Shown here: piece after piece, positions 1-5,114 of the stretch | Position numbering within the stretch: the stretch's first letter is position 1 | Layout: every line of letters begins with the position of its first letter | Assembly (NCBI GenBank): GCA_027064245.1 | Contig: JAMOPZ010000475.1 | Location: 1 to 5,400 of the forward strand | Length of the DNA stretch: 5,400 nt | Source of the DNA: Campylobacterales bacterium | GTDB taxonomy: Bacteria; Campylobacterota; Campylobacteria; Campylobacterales; Arcobacteraceae | Reading direction: 5' to 3' | Translations under genes and position numbers: made by a program | Notes under the pieces: generated by a model | Database searches by the model: none | The model's input: only the letters and a program-made list of their open reading frames with translations | Told to the model about the DNA's origin: nothing

Positions 1-357
1 ACTGTAGAAGCTTGTAGTTATATAAAACCAAATTTAAATAATATTTTAACATCTAGTTCTCTTAGAGTTCCTACTCAAACTGTAGGGGTTATTAATATAG
101 TATTGTTTTTAAAAAATGATATTAAAAAAGATGATTTTTTAAAATTATCTAAAAAGTATGCAAAAAAACAAAAGTATGATATTGTTTTAAACAATTATGA
201 TCCTTTGGTTTCAAGTGATTTTCAAGGTTTATCATATACTACTATTTTAGATCATAGATATACTCAAACAAATAATAATATGTTAAAATTAGTGCTTTGG
301 TATGATAATGAGTGGGGATATGCTTCTAAAGTAATTGAAATAGTTAAAGGGCTATAA
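1..357 (+). CDS. gap: Glyceraldehyde-3-phosphate dehydrogenase, C-terminal part (5' end outside window)
   Basis: These are the last 118 residues of an NAD(P)-dependent type I GAPDH, the glycolytic/gluconeogenic enzyme that interconverts glyceraldehyde-3-phosphate and 1,3-bisphosphoglycerate in the cytoplasm. The open frame runs in from base 1 without a start, so the gene is cut by the window edge; the ATG at 103 is internal. Family landmarks appear in the right order: SLRVPT at fragment residues 20-25, whose Arg normally contacts the phosphate site; PLVSSDF at 68-74; and the near-invariant WYDNEWGY at 100-107, whose Asn contacts the nicotinamide in known structures. The stretch after LRVPT (QTVGVINIV) departs from the usual VSVVDL pattern, so this is a divergent copy. 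The catalytic Cys and His lie upstream of the window and cannot be checked. Erythrose-4-phosphate dehydrogenase (Epd) shares these C-terminal motifs and cannot be excluded. folP follows after 7 bp. Confidence 0.9.
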   Translation, partial: TVEACSYIKPNLNNILTSSSLRVPTQTVGVINIVLFLKNDIKKDDFLKLSKKYAKKQKYDIVLNNYDPLVSSDFQGLSYTTILDHRYTQTNNNMLKLVLWYDNEWGYASKVIEIVKGL

Positions 358-358
358 T
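353..358 (+). promoter_or_regulatory. Candidate -10 box (TATAAT) for leaderless folP transcription
   Basis: A perfect TATAAT overlaps the gap stop codon and is followed by six bases and then the folP ATG. Start sites normally lie 6-7 bases past the -10 box, so RNA would begin at the A of the ATG and be leaderless. No convincing -35 is present at 16-18 bp; TTGAAA at 335-340 is too close at 12 bp. Campylobacterota sigma-70 promoters are known to lack a conserved -35. Part of the match is forced by the cta-taa codons ending gap, so chance is a real alternative. Confidence 0.4.
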
Positions 359-364
359 ATCATT

Positions 365-1495
365 ATGAAATATTATAAAATAGATACAAATAACTTAAAA
401 CAAAAACTAAAAAAATTAGGATGTGATACTATAGGGGTAAATATTTTAGATAAAAAATCTAAAATATTTGCTTTATATATACAAAATATTCATGTAGGTG
501 GAGCAAATATTCTAAAACAAGATGCATTATCAATTGGGGCAGATCTTGCAGTTCCTAGAGGTACAATAGTAGCAAAAGAACAGTATGTCAATGTGATACT
601 TTTAGGTACTGCAAAACATTTTGAGATATTATCTAACAAAGAGTTATCTCAACCATTTGGATTAAAAGAGTTAGCAAAAAATTTAAAATCTTTTATTAAA
701 CCATCTAAAAAAGATATTAAAATAATGGGTGTAATAAATGCAAATGATGATAGCTTTTTTGCTAATAGTAGATACAAAAAACAAGATGCTATAAATATGA
801 TAAAAAAGATGATACAAGATGGAGCATCCATTATAGATATAGGTGCAGTTTCAAGTAGACCTGGAAGTGAATTTGTAGATAAAAAAGAGGAATTAAAAAG
901 AGTAAAATATATATGTGATACTATCAAAAAAGAGAAGCTTTATAAACAAGTTGATTTTAGTATAGATAGTTATACTCCAAAAGTGGTTAAATATGCTTTA
1001 AAAAGTGGTTTTAATATAGTAAATGATATCACAGGATTATCAAATAATAAAATTGCAAAATTAACTGCAAAATATAATGCCTCAATAGTAATAATGCATA
1101 TGCAAGGTACTCCAAATACAATGCAACAAAATCCCACTTACGATAATGTTATTTTAGAGATTGATCAATTTTTTCAACAAAGAATAACAAAAGCAAAAAA
1201 ATTTGGTATAAAAAAGATTATTTTAGATGTTGGTATTGGTTTTGGAAAAACATTAGAGCATAATCTTATATTATTACAAAATATGGAACATTTTTTACAC
1301 TTTGGCTATGAGGTACTTCTAGGTGCTAGTAGAAAATCTTTAATAAATAATATTATAAAATCAGATCCACAAGAACGATTACCAGGAACTTTAGCTATAC
1401 ATTTAGATGGTATAAAAAAAGGTGCTACTATTATAAGATGTCATGATGTAAAAGAACATTATCAAGCTATAGAGGTGTATAAAAAACTTTATTAA
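365..1495 (+). CDS. folP: Dihydropteroate synthase with N-terminal extension
   Basis: This 376-residue cytoplasmic enzyme condenses p-aminobenzoate with 6-hydroxymethyl-dihydropterin pyrophosphate in folate synthesis and is the sulfonamide target. The TIM-barrel part starts near residue 117: IMGVINANDDSF (120-131), IDIGAVSSRPG (157-167), SIDSY (199-203), IVND (218-221), IMHMQGTP (243-250), LDVGIGFGK (287-295), GASRKS (320-325) and IRCHDV (357-362). Residues matching E. coli Asn22, Asp96, Asn115, Asp185, Lys221, Arg255 and His257 are present as N125, D201, N220, D288, K324, R358 and H360, so the enzyme should be active. About 115 extra residues precede the barrel; E. coli FolP is about 280 residues, while long forms are typical of Campylobacterota. 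Loop differences are NAND for NVTP, VSSRPG for ESTRPG and DVG for DPG. ATG 365 is the only plausible start, since the frame has a stop at 341. No well-placed ribosome site exists (AAAGGG at 346-351 is 13 bases away), so translation is either leaderless or coupled to gap. Confidence 0.96.
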   Translation: MKYYKIDTNNLKQKLKKLGCDTIGVNILDKKSKIFALYIQNIHVGGANILKQDALSIGADLAVPRGTIVAKEQYVNVILLGTAKHFEILSNKELSQPFGLKELAKNLKSFIKPSKKDIKIMGVINANDDSFFANSRYKKQDAINMIKKMIQDGASIIDIGAVSSRPGSEFVDKKEELKRVKYICDTIKKEKLYKQVDFSIDSYTPKVVKYALKSGFNIVNDITGLSNNKIAKLTAKYNASIVIMHMQGTPNTMQQNPTYDNVILEIDQFFQQRITKAKKFGIKKIILDVGIGFGKTLEHNLILLQNMEHFLHFGYEVLLGASRKSLINNIIKSDPQERLPGTLAIHLDGIKKGATIIRCHDVKEHYQAIEVYKKLY

Positions 1496-1531
1496 GTTAG
1501 TTTATAGTAGTATTGCATAAATAAATTAATC

Positions 1532-1537
1532 AAAGGA
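1532..1537 (+). promoter_or_regulatory. Ribosome binding site supporting the GTG start of rseP
   Basis: AAAGGA lies 5 bases before GTG 1543. It is the only purine-rich anti-16S match nearby, and the frame downstream immediately gives the hydrophobic first helix and HELGH, so the GTG is the start. No ATG occurs in frame before Met42, which would remove the active site. Confidence 0.75.
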
Positions 1538-1542
1538 TTTCT

Positions 1543-2604
1543 GTGGGCTTAGTAGTATTTTTACTTGTATTATCAATATTAGTTTTTTTTCATGAATTAG
1601 GGCATTTTAGTGTTGCTAAATTGTTAGGTGTAAAGGTATATGTTTTTTCTATAGGTTTTGGAAAAATGCTTTTTGAAAAGGAGTACAAAGGTACAAAATG
1701 GAGATTTTCGCTTATACCTCTTGGTGGTTATGTAAAAATGAAAGGTCAAGAGGATCTTGATCCATCATTGATAAATAAAGATCCAGATTCATATCAAAGT
1801 AAAACACCTTTTGAGCGTATTTTGATACTTTTAGCTGGTCCTTTTGCTAACTTTATATTGGCATTTGTATTATATATAGCTATTGGAATTTTGGGTGTTA
1901 ATGCACTTTCTCCAACTATTGGTAAAATTTTACCAAACTCTCCAGCTGCAATTTCTAAGTTAAAAAAAGGTGATTTAGTAATAAAAATAGATAATCACAA
2001 TATAAAAACTTGGAATGATCTAAGTGGTATTATCAAGATGTCAAAACAAACTTTAACTTTTTATGTAAAAAGAGATAATCTTATATATCCTATAAAAATA
2101 ACTCCAAATTTAACTAAAACAAAAAATATTTTTGGCGAAGATATTAAAAAAAAGATGGTAGGAATATCACCAGCTCCTAAAATAATAACTATTAAGTATA
2201 GTTTCTTTGAGTCTATTGAGTATGCTTATAATAAAACATATGAATCTAGTAAAATGATATTTCAAGGTATGGGAAAGTTAATTCAAGGTGTAATACCAGC
2301 AAATCAACTAGGGGGTGTTATATCTATAGGTACAGTTATATCAAATGCTAGTGAAACAGGTATTGTAGCATTATTATTAACTATGGCATTAATATCGGTA
2401 AATTTAGGTGTTTTAAATCTTTTACCAATACCAGCTTTAGATGGTGGGCATATTATGTTTAATTTTTATGAGATGATTAGTAAAAAAGCACCAAATAAAC
2501 AAGTACTAATAACCCTAACCGTTGCAGGCTGGATAATATTATTCTCTCTTATGTTATTTGGAGTTTATAATGATATAAATAGGATACTTCTTCCATCTCA
2601 TTAA
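1543..2604 (+). CDS. rseP: Site-2 intramembrane zinc metalloprotease RseP (M50B family)
   Basis: A 353-residue inner-membrane protease that cleaves transmembrane segments of regulatory proteins and, in characterised homologues, leftover signal peptides. The zinc site is complete: HELGH at residues 17-21 in the first membrane helix, and LLPIPALDGGH at 293-303, whose Asp300 is the third ligand, in the third. GGYVKMKG at 61-68 is the conserved membrane-associated loop. Membrane helices are predicted at about 1-22, 92-117, 275-296 and 322-345. One periplasmic PDZ domain spans roughly 122-190 (SPTIGKILPNSPAA, then KKGDLVIKID). A single PDZ and about 350 residues is usual for this branch, whereas E. 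coli RseP has two PDZ domains and about 450. The start is GTG, backed by AAAGGA at 1532-1537. It lies 47 bp after folP and is probably co-transcribed. The E. coli substrate RseA belongs to the sigma-E pathway, which is generally absent from Campylobacterota, so the target here is unknown. An eight-T run lies just before HELGH. Confidence 0.96.
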   Translation: MGLVVFLLVLSILVFFHELGHFSVAKLLGVKVYVFSIGFGKMLFEKEYKGTKWRFSLIPLGGYVKMKGQEDLDPSLINKDPDSYQSKTPFERILILLAGPFANFILAFVLYIAIGILGVNALSPTIGKILPNSPAAISKLKKGDLVIKIDNHNIKTWNDLSGIIKMSKQTLTFYVKRDNLIYPIKITPNLTKTKNIFGEDIKKKMVGISPAPKIITIKYSFFESIEYAYNKTYESSKMIFQGMGKLIQGVIPANQLGGVISIGTVISNASETGIVALLLTMALISVNLGVLNLLPIPALDGGHIMFNFYEMISKKAPNKQVLITLTVAGWIILFSLMLFGVYNDINRILLPSH

Positions 2605-2607
2605 ATA

Positions 2608-3282
2608 TTATATGGGTAAACCAAATTTTTGTGTTTGGTATATCCCATCATTATCAAAAAAACAATAATATAAAAAATCTTTTTTAACAGGCAAATCAAC
2701 TAAATATCTTATAGCTAAATTTGCTTGTAATGATGCAATATGATGTACTATAGGTGCTGCTATACCTTTGGGTGTATGATTGCTAATATTAAAAATACTG
2801 TTAAATTGTGCTTTATCAAAAAAACATACCTGACCATGAAACTCCTCAACACTACCATATATCCAAGGGGTATTTATCTTTTTTGATATATTATCTATCT
2901 TTTGTCTTGTTTGTAAGTTATCTGTAGCATCAAGAATTAGGTCATATTTTTTAGTAAAAGTAAAATCTTCAAATGTAGATATAAAATTTTCTATTGTAAG
3001 AAATTGATTTCTTTCTAAAATAAACTCTTTTAATACTTCAGATTTATATCTATTAATATCATCAAGGGTAAAAACAGTTTGCCTATGAATATTATGATAT
3101 GCAACTGTATCAAAATCTATAATATCAATATACCCTATACCACTATTTCCAAGGCTAATAGCTAAGCTTGATCCAAGTCCTCCACTTCCAATGATCAAGA
3201 TAGATTTATCTTTTAGATTTTCTTGCTTTTGATCGCCCCATAATTCTATTTGTCGTTTATAATATAATTTTTCATTTATCAT
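2608..3282 (-). CDS. ThiF/MoeB/HesA-family E1-like adenylyltransferase lacking the zinc site
   Basis: A 224-residue cytoplasmic protein of the family that adenylates the C-terminal Gly-Gly of a sulfur-carrier protein (ThiS or MoaD) for thiamine or molybdopterin synthesis. The ATP site is intact: GSGGLGS at 32-38, Asp56 in IIDFD, NIHRQ with Arg67, Lys80, and DATDN with Asp121. These match MoeB Asp62, Arg73, Lys86 and Asp130; Arg10 matches MoeB Arg14. IASLQANLAIRYL (182-194) is the conserved dimer-side helix. Unusually, the position of the first zinc CxxC reads QFNSIF (159-164), the chain ends before the second CxxC, and the cysteine before the GVxxP motif is replaced (NHTPKGIAAP). Only two cysteines remain, at 153 and 207. 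No carrier-protein gene is in view, so ThiF and MoeB cannot be told apart and no symbol is given. ATG 3282 puts the RQ motif at the usual distance from the N terminus; no Shine-Dalgarno precedes it. The gene is convergent with rseP and divergent from dsbD. Confidence 0.88.
   Translation of the reverse strand: MINEKLYYKRQIELWGDQKQENLKDKSILIIGSGGLGSSLAISLGNSGIGYIDIIDFDTVAYHNIHRQTVFTLDDINRYKSEVLKEFILERNQFLTIENFISTFEDFTFTKKYDLILDATDNLQTRQKIDNISKKINTPWIYGSVEEFHGQVCFFDKAQFNSIFNISNHTPKGIAAPIVHHIASLQANLAIRYLVDLPVKKDFLYYCFFDNDGIYQTQKFGLPI
2613..2647. terminator. Imperfect hairpin at the rseP/E1-like convergent junction, possible bidirectional terminator
   Basis: ACCAAA (2620-2625) pairs with TTTGGT (2634-2639) around an 8-base loop, and TGGG (2613-2616) pairs with CCCA (2644-2647) across a small internal loop. 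It lies inside the last codons of the E1-like gene, just past the rseP stop. Neither side has a clean T-tract, so termination is an inference from position. With only 3 bp between the stop codons, any terminator has to overlap coding sequence. Confidence 0.35.
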
Positions 3283-3319
3283 AAAATATTATATTAATAT
3301 ATTCTTAAAATAATATTTT
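3283..3319. repeat. 10-bp perfect inverted repeat in the divergent spacer
   Basis: AAAATATTAT (3283-3292) and ATAATATTTT (3310-3319) are exact reverse complements separated by 17 bases. One arm abuts the start codon of the E1-like gene and covers its candidate -10 box, so a protein bound here could control that gene. Both arms are A/T only in a spacer that is nearly all A/T, which makes a chance origin quite possible. Confidence 0.3.
3288..3293 (-). promoter_or_regulatory. Candidate -10 box (TATAAT) for leaderless transcription of the E1-like gene
   Basis: On the minus strand this reads TATAAT, followed by ATTTT and then the ATG at 3282. The predicted start site falls on the A of the start codon. 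The gene has no Shine-Dalgarno, which fits a leaderless mRNA. No -35 match is visible at standard spacing. A second minus-strand candidate is TATACT at 3347-3352, which would give a leader of about 60 bases, still without a ribosome site. Confidence 0.4.
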
Positions 3320-3348
3320 TTATTTAGTTTTCTTTTAGTCTCCTATAG

Positions 3349-3354
3349 TATAAT
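3349..3354 (+). promoter_or_regulatory. -10 box (TATAAT) of the dsbD promoter
   Basis: A perfect TATAAT lies 20 bases before the dsbD ATG, placing the start site near 3361 and giving a very short leader that begins almost at the ribosome site. The upstream region is T-rich (3321-3336) with no real -35, as is usual in Campylobacterota. It overlaps a possible minus-strand -10 (TATACT, 3347-3352), so the two divergent genes could compete here. Confidence 0.6.
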
Positions 3355-3363
3355 AAAAATAAA

Positions 3364-3368
3364 AAGGA
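3364..3368 (+). promoter_or_regulatory. Ribosome binding site of dsbD
   Basis: AAGGA lies 6 bases before ATG 3375, the expected spacing. It fixes the start directly ahead of a signal-peptide-like N terminus. Confidence 0.7.
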
Positions 3369-3374
3369 CAGTTA

Positions 3375-5060
3375 ATGAAACAACTTTTACTAATAACTAT
3401 ATTTATTATATCGTTATTTGGTACAGATTTTTTAGAACCAAAAGATGCTTTTAAACCTAGTGTATCACAAAATAAAAATAATATTGTTTTTACACTTAAT
3501 CTTGATAAAAGTATATATGTTTATGATGAGTTTTTAGATATCTCTATTATAAAGCCTAAAAAAATAAACCTTACTAAAAAAATAGTTTTACCAAAAGCTA
3601 TAAAATATCATGATTTTATAGTACATTTTGGAACTCTTCATGTAGAAATTCCTAAAAGTTTAATAAAAAAAGAGATAGGTTCATCGCCTTATACTTTACA
3701 ATTTAGTTATCAAGGATGTTCCAAAAAAGGTCTTTGTTATTCACCTATGAATATAAAATATAAATCAGAAGTGGTACAAAACAATACTAAAATAGTTTCA
3801 AAAACAAAATCACTAAATGAAACAGATACCATAACAAATACTTTAAAAAATGGAAATATCTTTTTTATCCTTGCTACATTTTTTGGTTTTGGATTACTTT
3901 TGGCACTTACACCTTGTATATTTCCTATGATACCTATACTTTCAAGTATTATAGTACAACAATCAAATCAAAACAATGGTAAAATATCTGCTTTACAAGG
4001 ATTGTTATTATCTTTAGTATATGTACTATCTATGAGTATAGCATATACAATAGCAGGTGTTTTAGCAGGACTTTTTGGAGCAAATATTCAAGCTATGCTT
4101 CAAAACCCTTATGTGATAATATCTTTTTCGCTTATTTTTGTAGCATTAGCATTTTCTATGTTTGGGTACTATGAGATATCTCTTCCTAGTTCTTGGCAAA
4201 GTGCATTAAATAAAAAAAGTGATAACAGCAGTAAACAAGGTGGATTAGTAGGTGTTGCTATTATGGGATTTTTATCTGCTCTTATTGTTGGTCCTTGTGT
4301 TGCACCACCACTTGCGGGAGCTTTAGTTTATATAGGACAAACAGGTGATGCACTTTTAGGTGGATTAGCACTTTTTGTTATGAGTCTTGGTATGGGTGTA
4401 CCTTTATTAATTATTGGTCTTGGTGCTGGTAAATTTATGCCAAAACCAGGGGGTTGGATGAATACTGTATCAAAAATCTTTGGTGTAGTTATGCTTTTTA
4501 TTGCTATTTGGATGCTTGATAGAATAGTACCATTTGTAGTTACTATGTGGCTTAGTGTTATTTTAGCTATGGGTAGTGCTTTTTATCTAATAAAATATGG
4601 CAATAAATTTGCTAAAGTAGTAGCTGTAGTGCTTATGATAAGCTCTTCATTGTTTGTTATGCAATCTGCAAAACAAAAAAAAGAAACTAAACATCACTAT
4701 ATCTATGTAAAAACTATAAAAGATCTTGATCATATTATACAAACATCAAAAAAACCTATTATGGTTGATTTTTGGGCTTCATGGTGTGTGAGTTGTAAAG
4801 AGCTTGATAATATTACTTTTAAAGATCCTAAAGTTCAAGAGGTATTAAAAAATTATCTTTTAATAAAAATAGATGTTACAAAAAATAACACAGATGATAA
4901 AGCATTGATGCAAAAATTTAATCTTTTTGGACCACCTGCATTAATATTTTTTAAAGATGGTAAAGAGTTAAAGGAGAAAAGAATTATAGGATATAAATCT
5001 CCAGAAGAGTTTTTAAGATTACAAGATTATACAAAAATAAAAATCAATTTCAAGGAATAA
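3375..5060 (+). CDS. dsbD: Thiol:disulfide interchange protein DsbD (full three-domain form)
   Basis: A 561-residue inner-membrane protein that moves electrons from cytoplasmic thioredoxin to periplasmic partners such as disulfide isomerases and cytochrome c maturation thioredoxins. All three domains and their cysteine pairs are present. A signal peptide occupies about residues 1-16. The periplasmic alpha domain (about 20-130) carries YQGCSKKGLCY with C115 and C121. The membrane beta domain (about 162-432, roughly eight helices) carries TPCIFP with C181 and GPCVAPP with C308. A thioredoxin-like gamma domain (about 440-555) carries WASWCVSCK with C471 and C474 and a cis-Pro candidate at P521 (GPPALIFF). 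Length and order match E. coli DsbD (about 565 residues); the separated CcdA-type form is excluded. Its own promoter and AAGGA ribosome site precede it. An eight-A run at 4675-4682 marks the linker between the beta and gamma domains. Which periplasmic partner it serves cannot be told from the window. Confidence 0.97.
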   Translation: MKQLLLITIFIISLFGTDFLEPKDAFKPSVSQNKNNIVFTLNLDKSIYVYDEFLDISIIKPKKINLTKKIVLPKAIKYHDFIVHFGTLHVEIPKSLIKKEIGSSPYTLQFSYQGCSKKGLCYSPMNIKYKSEVVQNNTKIVSKTKSLNETDTITNTLKNGNIFFILATFFGFGLLLALTPCIFPMIPILSSIIVQQSNQNNGKISALQGLLLSLVYVLSMSIAYTIAGVLAGLFGANIQAMLQNPYVIISFSLIFVALAFSMFGYYEISLPSSWQSALNKKSDNSSKQGGLVGVAIMGFLSALIVGPCVAPPLAGALVYIGQTGDALLGGLALFVMSLGMGVPLLIIGLGAGKFMPKPGGWMNTVSKIFGVVMLFIAIWMLDRIVPFVVTMWLSVILAMGSAFYLIKYGNKFAKVVAVVLMISSSLFVMQSAKQKKETKHHYIYVKTIKDLDHIIQTSKKPIMVDFWASWCVSCKELDNITFKDPKVQEVLKNYLLIKIDVTKNNTDDKALMQKFNLFGPPALIFFKDGKELKEKRIIGYKSPEEFLRLQDYTKIKINFKE

Positions 5061-5086
5061 AAATAAAATTTTAATTTGTTGTTTGG

Positions 5087-5092
5087 TATAAT
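5087..5092 (+). promoter_or_regulatory. Extended -10 promoter of yqeY
   Basis: TGG directly precedes TATAAT (TGn at 5084-5086), forming an extended -10 element. The predicted start site is near 5099, leaving a leader of about 16 bases that contains the ribosome site. It lies in the 54-bp gap after dsbD, so yqeY can be transcribed independently. No hairpin terminator for dsbD is visible in that gap. Confidence 0.65.
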
Positions 5093-5102
5093 AGTACAAA
5101 AT

Positions 5103-5108
5103 AAGGAG
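5103..5108 (+). promoter_or_regulatory. Ribosome binding site of yqeY
   Basis: AAGGAG, the strongest Shine-Dalgarno in the window, lies 6 bases before ATG 5115 and settles that start. Confidence 0.8.
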
Positions 5109-5114
5109 TTTATT

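Noticed and set aside
335..340. TTGAAA as a -35 element for the folP TATAAT
   Set aside because: The spacer would be only 12 bp, too short for sigma-70, and it encodes conserved GAPDH C-terminal residues.
103..357. Separate small gene starting at ATG 103
   Set aside because: The same frame is open back to base 1 and encodes GAPDH sequence (SLRVPT) upstream of that ATG, so it is an internal methionine.
649..927. Minus-strand open frame of 92 codons inside folP
   Set aside because: It lies wholly opposite the conserved FolP barrel, resembles no family, and its low-complexity hydrophobic sequence is what the complement of Lys/Asp-rich AT coding gives.
1503..1508. TATAGT as a possible -10 box for rseP in the 47-bp gap after folP
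   Set aside because: It is one mismatch from TATAAT and could give a start near 1515, but no supporting -35 or extended element is present and such hexamers are common in this sequence. Read-through from folP is simpler.
2146..2153. A AAA AAG slippery-type heptamer within an eight-A run in rseP, possible programmed frameshift
   Set aside because: No downstream stimulatory hairpin or meaningful alternative frame is evident; Lys-Lys-Lys in an AT-rich gene produces this automatically.
5061..5080. A/T-rich symmetric stretch after dsbD as a terminator
   Set aside because: The near-palindrome is A/T only, its arms differ in length, and it has no GC stem, so a stable terminator hairpin is not supported.
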